Positions 1 through 10,765 of a stretch of DNA of 47,649 nucleotides are shown here, one piece after another (position 1 is the first letter of the stretch; each line of letters begins with the position of its first letter). This DNA comes from Desulfovibrio sp. (GTDB taxonomy: Bacteria > Desulfobacterota > Desulfovibrionia > Desulfovibrionales > Desulfovibrionaceae), in assembly GCA_031271265.1 (NCBI GenBank), contig JAISWB010000099.1:1-47649 (forward strand), written 5' to 3'. The position numbers and the translations under genes are program-made. The notes under the pieces are model-generated. The model was not told the DNA's origin and ran no database searches. It worked only from the letters and a program-made list of their open reading frames with translations.

Positions 1-2
1 AG

Positions 3-122
3 GCCAAGGAAGCCTACAAGCGGGCCTTTGAGGCGGTCACGGCGGCGTCGGCCGAACATCGGGGAGGGTTGCGTACCGCTTTTTCGAAGTCCGCCGAAGG
101 CGGCTTTCAGGGCGCGGACTGA
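3..122 (+). CDS. 3' end of an unidentified gene (partial)
   Basis: An open frame enters from the left edge and stops at TGA 120-122. It encodes about 39 residues that begin AKEAYKRAFEAV and end EGGFQGAD. Much of the stretch could form an amphipathic helix. I do not recognise the family. The frame is the only one of the three plus frames that gives a plausible soluble C terminus, but so short a fragment in GC-rich DNA could be open by chance. Confidence 0.3.
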   Translation, partial: AKEAYKRAFEAVTAASAEHRGGLRTAFSKSAEGGFQGAD

Positions 123-487
123 TCAAGAAGGCCGCCTCGGGCGGCGGCATTTGCCGAGGGGGTAGGCAAGCAGGGTGGAGGTTGGAAAGGCCCGCATTCT
201 TTCTTGATCAGAAAGTCTTGTATGGTTTGAAACCTCTCCTCTTTCAGGGGAGATTCCCGCTTGACGCCCGGCAAGGCCGGGCATACCTTAAAACCGCACA
301 GGGCCGCGCTCTAAAGAGCGGCAGTTGCCTTCGGCATTGACGCCGCGCAACTTATCGAATTGTATGACGATGAGCCGGTACAAACGCCGAAAGCGTGAGA
401 GCGTGCAAAAGCTGCAAGGACGCCTCGCTGATGACATAGAAATCCGTTGCAAGGCTTGTACACCGACATTTCAGAAAGGAGGATCCT
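123..487. other. Gene-free stretch with small hairpins
   Basis: No convincing gene lies here. Visible structures are a GCCGCC/GGCGGC hairpin near 131-145, a GCCCGG-type hairpin near 266-281 and a GCCGCTCT-like hairpin near 303-322. None has a clear T tract. A 26-codon open stretch around 317-388 (AAVAFGIDAAQLIEL...) is preceded by an in-frame stop and could be a gene remnant. The base composition is more mixed than in the flanking genes, as at an old insertion boundary. The 3' end carries the strong ribosome-binding site AGAAAGGAGG (474-483) of the nitroreductase. Confidence 0.4.
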
Positions 488-1021
488 GTGGACGTTATTA
501 CGGCAATCCATACGAGACGGAGCGTTCGCGCTTACACCGACGCCCCCGTTGACGACGAAGCCGTCCGGACCATGCTCGCTGCCGCCATGACCGCGCCGAG
601 CGCCGGAAACGAGCAACCCTGGGAATTTGTCATTGTCAACGATGCCGCCATCCTGGCCGAAATACCGACGGTCCACCCCTATGCCGGCATGGCCCCCAAA
701 GCGCCGCTTGGCATACTTGTCTGCGGCAACACCGCGAAGGAAAAATATCGCGGATTCTGGGTTCAGGATTGTTCCGCCGCAACGGAAAATCTGCTTCTGG
801 CCGCTGTCGGCTGCGGTCTTGGAGCCGTTTGGCTGGGCGTTTACCCCGTGGAAGAACGCGTCAAGGCGTTCGCCGCGCTTTTCGGGTTGCCCGAAGAGGT
901 TATTCCCATGGCGTTTGTGGTCATAGGTCACCCGAAGAAGGAACAGCAGCCGCAAAACCGTTTCGACGCGTCGAAAACCCACCTCAACGGCTGGCAACCG
1001 GGAAAGCTCCCGCAATTCTGA
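488..1021 (+). CDS. Nitroreductase-family FMN-dependent oxidoreductase
   Basis: Encodes 177 residues, a usual length for small nitroreductase-fold flavoproteins, which bind FMN and move hydride from NAD(P)H to nitro compounds, quinones or other acceptors in the cytoplasm. The N terminus has the family signature HTRRSVRAY, with the Arg and Ser that contact the FMN phosphate. It is followed by APSAGNEQPWEF, the usual second FMN-binding segment. The central VGCGLGAVWLG and the C-terminal VVIGHPKKE also match the fold. The GTG start at 488 is fixed by an excellent Shine-Dalgarno AAAGGAGG seven bases upstream. The metallo-hydrolase that follows is on the same strand, 77 bases downstream, and may be co-transcribed. 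The physiological substrate cannot be told from sequence. Confidence 0.93.
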   Translation: MDVITAIHTRRSVRAYTDAPVDDEAVRTMLAAAMTAPSAGNEQPWEFVIVNDAAILAEIPTVHPYAGMAPKAPLGILVCGNTAKEKYRGFWVQDCSAATENLLLAAVGCGLGAVWLGVYPVEERVKAFAALFGLPEEVIPMAFVVIGHPKKEQQPQNRFDASKTHLNGWQPGKLPQF

Positions 1022-1098
1022 CCCGGCTCCGATCCGCCGTGGCGGAGTCATCCGGCGAATGGGGCCGGCCGTGGATTGAAACAAACACCGTGACAAGC

Positions 1099-2124
1099 AT
1101 GCCGGAAGAAGCAGCACCGGGTATTTACAGAATTGAAGTCCCCCTCCCGCAAAATCCGCTGAAAATGCTGAACGCCTACCTCGTGCGCGGGGAACGGCGG
1201 CATCTGCTCGTTGATACCGGGTTCAACCGGCGGGAATGCAAGGAGGCCCTTTTCGGCGCGTTGGATGCGCTCGGCGTAAGGCCGGGCGCATTCGACCTGT
1301 TCATAACCCACATGCACGCCGACCACTGCGGGCTGGCGGCCGACCTTGCCGCGGCTCCGGGCACGGTCGTCTACGCCGGCAAAGTCGACGGCGAGAGCAT
1401 CAACAGGTTGCTGGACGGCGCGGCGTTCCGGCGTTTCCTTCTCCGCGATATGGCCCGGCACGGCTGCGACGCGGGGCTGCTGAAGGAACTTGAAACAAAG
1501 CATCCCGGCATACAATACGGTCCTTCGGGGAAAGTCGCGTTTACCGCCGTCGGCGAAGGCGACACCCTCGTCTACGGAGCAAGCACGCTGCGCGTCCTGC
1601 TCGTGCCGGGGCACACTCCCGGCCACATGGTCCTGTTTGACGCGCAACGCGGCATATTGATCGCCGGGGACCTCATCCTCGGGGACATCACGCCCAATAT
1701 CTCGCGCCGGCCGGAGATGCCGGATTCCCTGGGCGCCTACCTCGACAGCCTGGACAAGGTGGAGAAACTGAACGCGGCGCTCACTCTGCCCGGCCACAGA
1801 AGCCTTGTCCGCGACACGGCAAAACGTATCGGCGAACTGCGCGCGCACCACGCGCGCCGCCTGGCCGAAGTACGGAGCATCCTTGAAGGACGCACGGCAA
1901 CGGCCGCCGAAGTCGCTCCGGAAATGACCTGGTCCATACGGGGCACCGCCTGGGCGGAGTTCCCCGCTCCCCAGAAATGGTTCGCAATCAACGAAGCGCT
2001 GGCCCACCTCGACCACCTTGCCGTCCTAGGCATTGTCGTCCGCGAGGAAGCCGGCGACCTGACGCGCTTCCGCCTGTCCGGCAAAGCGGGCGCATCAGGC
2101 TCCGCATCGTTCCTTTCCCCCTGA
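1099..2124 (+). CDS. Metallo-beta-lactamase-fold hydrolase
   Basis: 341 residues from ATG 1099. The MBL-fold core carries the zinc motif THMHADHCGL (HxHxDH), a further metal His in PGHTPGHMV, the Asp in IAGDLIL and a final His in LPGHRSL, so a complete binuclear site is present. After the catalytic domain comes a helical C-terminal region of about 110 residues (RIGELRAHHARRLAEVRSIL onward) that resembles the winged-helix tail of the LACTB2/hydroxyacylglutathione-hydrolase-like MBL proteins. In-frame GTG codons at 1039 and 1090 are alternative starts. I chose the ATG because the conserved MBL beta-strand begins only a few residues later. It probably acts on a thioester, lactone or phosphodiester, but the substrate is unknown. 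Confidence 0.88.
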   Translation: MPEEAAPGIYRIEVPLPQNPLKMLNAYLVRGERRHLLVDTGFNRRECKEALFGALDALGVRPGAFDLFITHMHADHCGLAADLAAAPGTVVYAGKVDGESINRLLDGAAFRRFLLRDMARHGCDAGLLKELETKHPGIQYGPSGKVAFTAVGEGDTLVYGASTLRVLLVPGHTPGHMVLFDAQRGILIAGDLILGDITPNISRRPEMPDSLGAYLDSLDKVEKLNAALTLPGHRSLVRDTAKRIGELRAHHARRLAEVRSILEGRTATAAEVAPEMTWSIRGTAWAEFPAPQKWFAINEALAHLDHLAVLGIVVREEAGDLTRFRLSGKAGASGSASFLSP

Positions 2125-2251
2125 CGCATAAGAAACGCCATCCCGCCCGCGCAACGCCCGTAGTTTCCCGCTCCGCAAAACCGCGGATTCTCCGTGCGCC
2201 GAACGCTTTCCGCCCTTGGAAAATTTTTTGGCGGGAACATACTTTTTTATG

Positions 2252-2279
2252 TTGACTTTGACTTTCGTTTTCATATACA
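2252..2279 (+). promoter_or_regulatory. Probable sigma-70 promoter for the DUF2325 gene
   Basis: TTGACT (2252-2257) and TATACA (2274-2279) are separated by 16 bases and lie 50 bases ahead of the start codon. TTGACT is immediately repeated (2258-2263). The imperfect inverted repeat TGACTTTCGTTTTCA overlaps the spacer and the -10 box and could be an operator for a Fur-like repressor. That last point is speculation. Confidence 0.5.
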
Positions 2280-2328
2280 GAAAGAGCGAACGATTCAATA
2301 ACCCGGCAAACAAACGAGAGGAGGCAAT

Positions 2329-2607
2329 ATGTGCGCAGTGCTGATCGGCGGCATGGACCGCCTGCGTAAGGATTACATGCATGCGGCCGGGATACTCGGC
2401 TTTGACCTGAAAATTTTTACCGGCCAGGAACGCAGCCTGAAAAAGCAGCTCGGCGAACCCGACATGATTATCCTCTGTACCGGCAAGGTTTCGCATGCCG
2501 CCAGGCAGGAAGCCTTCAAATACGCCGACGACAGGGCTATTCCCCTGGAAATGATTCATTCATCGGGAGTTTCCGCTCTGAAGCGCTGCCTGGAGGGACA
2601 CGCCTGA
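2329..2607 (+). CDS. DUF2325 domain protein
   Basis: 92 residues that match the DUF2325 family along their whole length. It starts with a Rossmann-like strand (CAVLIGGMDRL), has a middle strand DMIILCTGKVSHAA and ends with IPLEMIHSSGVSAL. This is the arrangement of DUF2325, a small alpha/beta domain of unknown function common in Firmicutes and sulfate reducers. The ATG at 2329 follows a strong GAGAGGAGG ribosome-binding site. The gene stands alone behind its own promoter and is followed by a strong GC hairpin, so it is probably monocistronic. No catalytic role can be assigned. Confidence 0.85.
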   Translation: MCAVLIGGMDRLRKDYMHAAGILGFDLKIFTGQERSLKKQLGEPDMIILCTGKVSHAARQEAFKYADDRAIPLEMIHSSGVSALKRCLEGHA

Positions 2608-3081
2608 TTCCAAGCCCGGATCGCCGTTGCCGTACTCAACATTCGGCACACGGCAGGCGGGCGCGACGCACTGCGAAGGTGTTCGGGCGGCCGCGGCGGA
2701 ATCCTGTTCCCGCCGCGGCCGCGCGTCTTATGCGTGTAACCGGACTCTGTCCGGAATCTCCACGCAAATCTCCTGAAAATCTCCTGAAAATCTTCTTGGC
2801 AATATCCGAGCCGACATAGTAGACTTTTCCACCGCCCGTAGCCCCTGAACACGAACACAATCGGGAGCCGCGGACCCGCAAAGCTTTCGTGCGGCGCCGG
2901 GCAATGCCCGGAGATGCTTATTTGTTCCGCTTTGCGGTAACCGTTGCCGGACGCGGCGGCACTTGTGAAACACCCTGCAATGATACCGTAAATCGGGGGA
3001 TTCCGCCTGCCTGGGCGCAGCCCGCATCGGCAAAAAGGGCACACACGCGATCCCTGCGCGGCATCCCGATCCGGAGTTTAT
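2608..3081. other. Intergenic region upstream of secA
   Basis: No credible gene lies in these 474 bases. The long minus-strand open frame that crosses it is antisense to secA and lacks protein-like composition. The region holds the terminator-like hairpin at 2687-2722, a short direct repeat of AATCTCCTGAA near 2765-2788, and presumably the secA promoter, which I cannot place with confidence. Confidence 0.5.
2687..2722 (+). terminator. Strong GC hairpin, likely terminator
   Basis: The arms GCGGCCGCGGCGG (2687-2699) and CCGCCGCGGCCGC (2710-2722) are perfectly complementary over 13 bases with a 10-base loop. It lies 80 bases after the DUF2325 stop. Only a weak T-rich run follows, so it may stabilise the 3' end rather than act as a classical intrinsic terminator. 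Confidence 0.5.
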
Positions 3082-5721
<2,640 letters not shown>

Positions 5722-5723
5722 CC

Positions 5724-6236
5724 GTGCCCGGGAGGCGCATACTGCTCCTCGGCGTAGGCAATATCCTTTACCGGGACGAGGGACTCGGCGTCCACGCCCT
5801 GCGCCTGCTGGAACAAAATTACAGTTTCTCCGGCAACGTGACCCTGACCGACGGAGGCGTCATGGGCAAGCTGCTCATGGCCGTGCTCATGGAACACGAT
5901 GTCGTCGTCGTTCTTGATGCCGTCCTGGGCGGCGAAAAAGCGGGGACCGTCTACCGCCTGGAAGGCGAAGGACTGCGCAAAAGCCTCGGTTTCCACGATT
6001 CACAGCACCAGGTGGACCTCGTGGATACCCTCATAAGCTGCGGACTCATCGGCAACAGGCCGGAAACCGTGGTCATCGGCATGGAACCGGAAAACTACAC
6101 CGAACCCGGCACGGAACTGACTCCGGCCTGTGCGGCAGCCCTCCCCAAACTCATCAAACACGCCCTTGAGGAACTGCATGCGGCGGGCGGCTCCGCGCGC
6201 CCGTGCAGTGACGCCGCCACAGCAGCTACGTCGTAA
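5724..6236 (+). CDS. HyaD/HupD-type hydrogenase maturation protease
   Basis: 170 residues. These proteases clip the C-terminal tail of the [NiFe]-hydrogenase large subunit once nickel is inserted. The hallmark N terminus LLLGVGNILYRDEGLGVHAL contains the first metal-sensing acidic residue. A second Asp lies in LTDGGVMG, and HDSQHQVDLVDTL provides the conserved His region. GMEPENYTEPGTELTPA matches the family substrate-end segment. The GTG start lies two bases after the secA stop and is the only start that keeps the family N terminus. Its ribosome-binding site is weak, which suggests coupling to secA translation. No hydrogenase structural gene is in the window, so the partner enzyme must lie elsewhere. 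Confidence 0.92.
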   Translation: MPGRRILLLGVGNILYRDEGLGVHALRLLEQNYSFSGNVTLTDGGVMGKLLMAVLMEHDVVVVLDAVLGGEKAGTVYRLEGEGLRKSLGFHDSQHQVDLVDTLISCGLIGNRPETVVIGMEPENYTEPGTELTPACAAALPKLIKHALEELHAAGGSARPCSDAATAATS

Positions 6237-6324
6237 TATCGGTATGCCGCCCCGAACCCTCGGCCTGAGCAGGCGCAAGGACGGACATTACAGCATTGCA
6301 ATGTCGATTTATACGCCTCCGGCT

Positions 6325-6353
6325 GCCGGGGGGAATGATTTCCCGCGGACCCC
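6325..6353. repeat. GC-rich palindromic interspersed repeat, copy 1
   Basis: GCCGGGGGGAATGATTTCCC plus CGGACCCC is a diverged copy of the element seen again at 39196 and 40629. It is preceded by GCCTCCGG-type sequence, as at the other copies. It lies just upstream of the AlbA_2 gene. Confidence 0.6.
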
Positions 6354-6383
6354 TTCCAATCTTCAATGACGGGAGTCTTTGAC

Positions 6384-7919
6384 GTGGAAACGCAAAAAAC
6401 CGAATGGAAACGCCAATGGCGTGATGAGTTCCTCAAGGAATTATGTGGGCTTGCCAACGCGCAGGGCGGCACGCTTGAAATCGGGCGCGGCGATAACGGC
6501 ATTGTTGTCGGCGTTGATAACGTCAAGGAGCTTCTTGAAGAACTGCCGAATGTAATTCGTCATGCCTTGGGTATTGTCCCATCCATAGAGTTATTCCACG
6601 AGGGCGGAAAGCAATATGTCTCTGTGAGCGTTGATGCAAGCGGTACGCCGGTCGGCTTTCGCGGACGGCACTATATCCGCTCCGGCAGCACAACGCAAGA
6701 ATTGAAAGGCAGCGAACTTGACAATTTTATACTCCGCAGACTCGGCAAAACGTGGGACGGAATTGCTGTACCGAAAGTTAAGGTTTCGGACTTGGATACG
6801 TCGGCATTTCGCACGTTCCGTGAGAAAGCCGTCGCAAGCGAGCGCTTGCAGAAATCTGACTTGGAAATATGCGATGAGGCTCTGCTCGACAGTCTTTCAC
6901 TTGTTGAGAATGGTGAGCTTACTCGCGCCGCCGTCTTGTTGTTCCATCACAATCCTGAGAAATATATATTCGGGGCATTTGTCAAAGTAGGTTACTTTGA
7001 GAGCGGCGCTGATTTGATTTATCAGGACGAGTTTCACGGTTCGTTGATAACGGTAGCTGATCAAATTGTTGACACGATTTACCGTAAGTATTTCAAGGGG
7101 ATCATCAGCTACAAGGGTATATTGCGCGTTACAGACTACCCTGTTCCGCGTCCGGCACTGCGTGAAGCTGTTTTTAACGCTATTGTCCACCGCGATTATA
7201 CAACGGGCATACCAGTTCAAATTAAGGTTTTCCCCGATTGTGTAATCGTCTATAACGATGGTAGGCTGCCGGAAAATTGGACAGTAGACAATCTTCTGAA
7301 AAAGCACAGGTCGCGTCCATACAACCCCAAAATCGCCTACACCTTTTATCGGGCCGGCTTTATTGAAACGTGGGGGCGTGGAATCGAGCGGATTACAACC
7401 GCTTGCAGGGAAGCGGGGAAACGCGAACCGTTGTTTGAAGCGTCGCCGAGCGAGGTCAGCGTCACGTTTTTCACCGATGTAAACATCGGGGACGGCATCG
7501 GAGAAAACATCGGAGAAAATGTCGGAGACGGCATCGGAGAAAACGCCGGAGACAGAGCCGGCATCGGAGAAAACATCGGAGAAAATGTCGGAGACGGCAT
7601 CGGAGAAAACGTCGGAGACAGAGACGGCATCGGAGAAAACGTCGGAGACAGAGCCGGCATCGGAGAAAACATCGGAGAAAACATCGGAGAAAATGTCGGA
7701 GACGGCATCGGAGAAAACAACGGAGAAAATGAAACAAGGTCGAAAATTTTGCGGCTTATGCGTTCAAATCCTACTATCAGTGCAAAAACGGCAGCCGCTG
7801 AAATCGGCATAGCTCCGCGAAACGTAGAGGCTCATATCCGCTATATGAAGAAATACGGATTAGTAGAGCGCATCGGAGCAGCTAAGGGCGGTCATTGGGT
7901 TGTAAAAACTCCAATGTGA
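6384..7919 (+). CDS. Schlafen/AlbA_2 domain ATP-binding protein with repeat linker and winged helix
   Basis: 511 residues. The N terminus (KRQWRDEFLKELCGLANAQGG, about residues 8-110) is an AlbA_2/Schlafen-type nucleic-acid-binding domain. The middle (PALREAVFNAIVHRDYT, YNDGRLPENW) matches the HATPase_c_4-type ATP-binding domain usual in these RecG-like regulators. A tract of about 80 residues of IGEN, VGDG and GDR units follows. The C terminus (ISAKTAAAEIGIAPRNVEAHIRYMKKYGLVERIG) is a winged helix. GTG 6384 is preferred because GGGAG lies eight bases upstream and the family motif starts at once. ATG 6366 is the alternative. Base composition is clearly lower in GC than the neighbours, which indicates acquisition by transfer. 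Relatives are transcription regulators or defence-linked proteins; the role here is unknown. Confidence 0.85.
   Translation: METQKTEWKRQWRDEFLKELCGLANAQGGTLEIGRGDNGIVVGVDNVKELLEELPNVIRHALGIVPSIELFHEGGKQYVSVSVDASGTPVGFRGRHYIRSGSTTQELKGSELDNFILRRLGKTWDGIAVPKVKVSDLDTSAFRTFREKAVASERLQKSDLEICDEALLDSLSLVENGELTRAAVLLFHHNPEKYIFGAFVKVGYFESGADLIYQDEFHGSLITVADQIVDTIYRKYFKGIISYKGILRVTDYPVPRPALREAVFNAIVHRDYTTGIPVQIKVFPDCVIVYNDGRLPENWTVDNLLKKHRSRPYNPKIAYTFYRAGFIETWGRGIERITTACREAGKREPLFEASPSEVSVTFFTDVNIGDGIGENIGENVGDGIGENAGDRAGIGENIGENVGDGIGENVGDRDGIGENVGDRAGIGENIGENIGENVGDGIGENNGENETRSKILRLMRSNPTISAKTAAAEIGIAPRNVEAHIRYMKKYGLVERIGAAKGGHWVVKTPM
7484..7731 (+). repeat. In-frame 12/15-base minisatellite inside the AlbA_2 gene
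   Basis: About 250 bases made of near-identical units such as ATCGGAGAAAAC, GTCGGAGACGGC and GTCGGAGACAGAGCCGGC. Unit lengths are multiples of three, so gain or loss of units keeps the frame. The encoded protein repeats IGEN, VGDG and IGENVGDR. Because the units lack stop codons, other frames and the opposite strand also stay open here, which creates false open frames. Confidence 0.9.
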
Positions 7920-7936
7920 AAAACCGGATGAAAAAA

Positions 7937-7971
7937 GAACACCTGCTGAACATGGACCTCCTGCGCGGCGG
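7937..7971. repeat. Stray copy of a secA segment
   Basis: Bases 7937-7956 are identical to secA 5245-5264 (GAACACCTGCTGAACATGGA), and the match continues imperfectly to about 7971. It would encode [13 protein letters not shown] against [13 protein letters not shown] in SecA. It lies in the short gap between the AlbA_2 gene and the convergent methyltransferase gene. Confidence 0.75.
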
Positions 7972-7976
7972 AAGCG

Positions 7977-9083
7977 TCACGGGCAAACTGCTTGCCGGGC
8001 TTCCCCGGTTCCGCCGGCAACGGCGGCGAAGCGGCTGATGATGACGGCGGCGGCCTGAGCCGCGTTCAGAGAGTTGAAAGCGCGGGCCATGGGGATATGC
8101 AGGAGGAAGCGGCAGCGTTTTTCCAGTCCCTGCGGCACGCCGGAATTTTCGCCGCCCAGCACCAGCAGGGCGGGCAGGTGCAGAGTGCAGCGCAGGGCGT
8201 CAAGTACGGGGGCGGGGAGGGCAGTTTTGTCTATGGCGCGGGGCGTGGGGGACGATGCGGCTCCGTAGACGGTCAGTCCCAGTTCTTCGGCCTTGTCGAG
8301 CGCCCGTCCCAGATTGGCGGCCTTGGCGACGGGGAGCTTGTCCAGCGCCCCGGAGGCGATCCGGGCCGCCGCCGCCCCGAGATACACGCCGTTGTGCCTG
8401 GGTATGATCATTCCTGCTCCTCCCAGGGCGTACAGCGTGCGGGCTATGGCCCCGGCGTTGCCGGGATCCTGCAGATACGCCGGCATGAGTACGAGAGGCA
8501 GGGGGGCATCGGGGACGGAACGCAGCAGGCTCTCAACGTCCGTGAAACCGGGGGTGAACAGCCTGGCTGCGACACCGCCGCACGGGCCTGCGTACACGCG
8601 CGCGAACGCGCGCGCATCAAGAAAGGAAAAACGCAGTCCCGCAACGCGGCAGAGATCGGCTATTTCTTCTGTTTCCGGCGTCCTGCGTCCTTTGCGCACA
8701 AAGACGGAGTCGACCCGCTCAGGACTTGTCCGCAGGATTTCCGCCACGGCTTTGCGGCCCGGCAGGATGTCGGCCGGCGCGGTCTGATCTTCCGGCATCG
8801 GATTTCCCGACACCGGATAACCTGCTCCCGTATCGGGACGAGCGGCGCCGGAGTCCGGACCGCGCCCGCCGGCGGTGCGGTTGGGGCGTTCTTTCCCCGT
8901 GGAGCGGAGAGGGCGTTCTTTCCCCGCGAAGCGGGAGAGGTGTTTTTTCACGGCTGCGGTTTCACTTTTTCCCCATGCCTTGCCGGACAGGTTGCCTTGG
9001 CGGGAAAGATAGGGTAGTTTACGCCCCTGACGGCTGTTTTTGCCGCGGCTACGCTTGTACCGCGGCCTTGCAGAAACAACCAT
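7977..9083 (-). CDS. TrmH/SpoU-family RNA 2'-O-methyltransferase
   Basis: 368 residues from ATG 9083 (GTG 9116 would add 11). SpoU enzymes methylate a ribose 2'-OH in tRNA or rRNA using S-adenosylmethionine bound in a deep trefoil knot. The C-terminal half has all three SpoU motifs: LQDPGNAGAIART (motif 1), LVLGGENSGVP (motif 2) and HIPM...SLNAAQAAAV (motif 3). Ahead of it, ILPGRKAVAEIL begins the small L30e-like substrate-recognition domain seen in RlmB. The first 100 or so residues are a Lys/Arg/Gly-rich extension with repeated GKERP units, probably a disordered RNA-binding tail. ATG 8798 would give a protein without it. The gene is divergent from the transglycosylase gene. Confidence 0.87.
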   Translation of the reverse strand: MVVSARPRYKRSRGKNSRQGRKLPYLSRQGNLSGKAWGKSETAAVKKHLSRFAGKERPLRSTGKERPNRTAGGRGPDSGAARPDTGAGYPVSGNPMPEDQTAPADILPGRKAVAEILRTSPERVDSVFVRKGRRTPETEEIADLCRVAGLRFSFLDARAFARVYAGPCGGVAARLFTPGFTDVESLLRSVPDAPLPLVLMPAYLQDPGNAGAIARTLYALGGAGMIIPRHNGVYLGAAAARIASGALDKLPVAKAANLGRALDKAEELGLTVYGAASSPTPRAIDKTALPAPVLDALRCTLHLPALLVLGGENSGVPQGLEKRCRFLLHIPMARAFNSLNAAQAAAVIISRFAAVAGGTGEARQAVCP

Positions 9084-9120
9084 AACCCTATGGTCGGTAT
9101 TTTTGCAATCAGTCACGAGA

Positions 9121-10746
9121 ATGTGCCGGCGAGCGTTGTCGGGCAGGTTTTGGTGTCGCCTGCTCCCGGTCTTTGCCGCGGCAGACAGGTTTTGGGGCCG
9201 TCTGCTTCCGGCCTTTGCAGCGGCGACTTTGCTTTCGGCGTGCGCGACGGGGGGCGGTTCGGTTCATTATGACCCGGACGCGCCGGAAATGATGTCTTAT
9301 TATACGCCGCGCGACGACGGCCGTCCTCTCACGCCGGACGAACTTCACGCATTCAAGACCTTGGGCGACCTGGACCGCAACCTGTCGCCCGAAGACGCGC
9401 GCACGGTGGAACTGCATTTCAAGTTTTTCGTGCACGAGCGGCGGGCGGTTTTCGAGCGTTTCCTCACCCGCAGCGCGCGTTTTCTCCCCTATGTCGTCGG
9501 CGTGTTCACCTCGCGCGGCATTCCCAAGGATGTTTCCTACCTGTTCATGGTGGAGAGCGGCGGCAATCCCAACGCCTATTCCCGTGCCAGCGCCTCGGGC
9601 CTGTGGCAGTTCATTCCCCTTACGGGGCGCAAGTTCGGCCTGACGCAAAACGCGTGGGTGGACGAGCGTCGCGACCCCTACAAAGCTACCTACGCCGCTT
9701 CGGATTACCTGCTGAAGCTCTACAACGACTTCGGCAACTGGCATCTTGCCGTTGCCGCCTACAATGCGGGTGAAGGCAAAATCGGGCGGGCCGTGGGCGG
9801 CACGGGCGCCAAAGATTTTTTCGACCTCTGTCGCCTGGACGAACAACTTGAGGAACGCGCCCGCCTGAAGCCGGAAACGCGCGATTATGTGCCCCGGTTG
9901 CTGGCCGTGGCCAAAATCATGCGTAACCTCAAGAGACTCGGCTTTGAAGAGCCCGACCCCGACGCCGCCTGGAAATTGACCCCGGTAAGCCTGCCCCCCG
10001 GCACCAATCTGGCCGGTCTGGCCAAACAGCTTGACCTGAGTTGGGAAGAATTCACCGCCGTCAATCCGGCCTTCCGCAAAACGGCAAGCCCCCCGACGGC
10101 CGCGTCCACGGTCTATGTGCCGCCGGACAAACTGACCGTTGCCGTGAACTGGGCAGCAGGGCCGGAAGCGCGCGCCTTTGCCGGATGGAAGGAACATACC
10201 GTCAAAAAAGGCGAAACTTTCGCCTCCATCGCCAGGCGCTACAAGGTTTCCGCCGATGCCGTCAAAAACGCCAACGGCATGACGAAAACCCCTCCGGCGG
10301 GTTCGGTCGTGCTGATTCCCTCCGGCAAAGGCGCGCCGGCATTGACCGCCTCCGCCGGGACGCAGGCCGGGAAAAAATCGGTTCCCGCGGGAGCAAAAAA
10401 CGCCCGGCCCGTCGCATCAAAAACGCCCGCCGCCGGGACCAAAACGCAGGCAACGGCATCCAAAACATCCGCTCCCGGAGCCGGAGCACAGGCTGCATCA
10501 TCCGCAACGCAGGCGGCCGGGGGCAAGGCTAAGGCTTCCGGCTCGAAAGCACAGGAGGCCCGCGCGCCGGCGTCCGGCAAAAAAGCGGCGCGGGGCGGGC
10601 GCGGGACCGTGACCGTCAAGGCCGGCGATACCTTGTATTCCATAGCCAAGGCAGGCAATATTTCCATGAAAGCACTGATGGAAGCCAACAATATGAAGCC
10701 GGGAACGCTGCTGAGGATCGGGCGCAAACTGGTCATACCCCGATGA
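9121..10746 (+). CDS. MltD-like lytic murein transglycosylase lipoprotein with two LysM domains
   Basis: 541 residues. A Sec signal peptide ends in the lipobox LLSAC (cysteine at about residue 40), so the mature protein should be a lipoprotein. The SLT domain follows, with the catalytic Glu in FMVESGGNPNAYS and the characteristic ASGLWQFIPLTGRKFGL and VAAYNAGEGKIGRA motifs. It cleaves peptidoglycan to 1,6-anhydro-muropeptides. Two LysM modules (HTVKKGETFASIARRYKVS and VTVKAGDTLYSIAKAGNIS) bind glycan. Between them lies a linker of about 130 residues almost wholly of Ala, Gly, Lys, Thr and Ser, with imperfect repeats. ATG 9121 was chosen because it gives the signal peptide; the frame extends further upstream. 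The next gene, phoH, follows by 19 bases. Confidence 0.92.
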   Translation: MCRRALSGRFWCRLLPVFAAADRFWGRLLPAFAAATLLSACATGGGSVHYDPDAPEMMSYYTPRDDGRPLTPDELHAFKTLGDLDRNLSPEDARTVELHFKFFVHERRAVFERFLTRSARFLPYVVGVFTSRGIPKDVSYLFMVESGGNPNAYSRASASGLWQFIPLTGRKFGLTQNAWVDERRDPYKATYAASDYLLKLYNDFGNWHLAVAAYNAGEGKIGRAVGGTGAKDFFDLCRLDEQLEERARLKPETRDYVPRLLAVAKIMRNLKRLGFEEPDPDAAWKLTPVSLPPGTNLAGLAKQLDLSWEEFTAVNPAFRKTASPPTAASTVYVPPDKLTVAVNWAAGPEARAFAGWKEHTVKKGETFASIARRYKVSADAVKNANGMTKTPPAGSVVLIPSGKGAPALTASAGTQAGKKSVPAGAKNARPVASKTPAAGTKTQATASKTSAPGAGAQAASSATQAAGGKAKASGSKAQEARAPASGKKAARGGRGTVTVKAGDTLYSIAKAGNISMKALMEANNMKPGTLLRIGRKLVIPR

Positions 10747-10765
10747 ACGGACGCAAGCGCAACGC

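Noticed and set aside
7471-7812. Open frames on both strands across the repeat tract (poly FSPM, poly SEKT)
   Set aside because: They result from a stop-free repeat read in other frames; only the AlbA_2 frame continues into recognisable domains on both sides.
7971-7995. Similarity of GCGTCACGGGCAAACTGCT to a segment of the hydrogenase protease gene
   Set aside because: Short and imperfect, and it overlaps the conserved end of the methyltransferase gene; chance is sufficient.
8003-9017. 341-codon plus-strand frame
   Set aside because: It is the shadow of the TrmH-family gene on the other strand, which has all three SpoU motifs.
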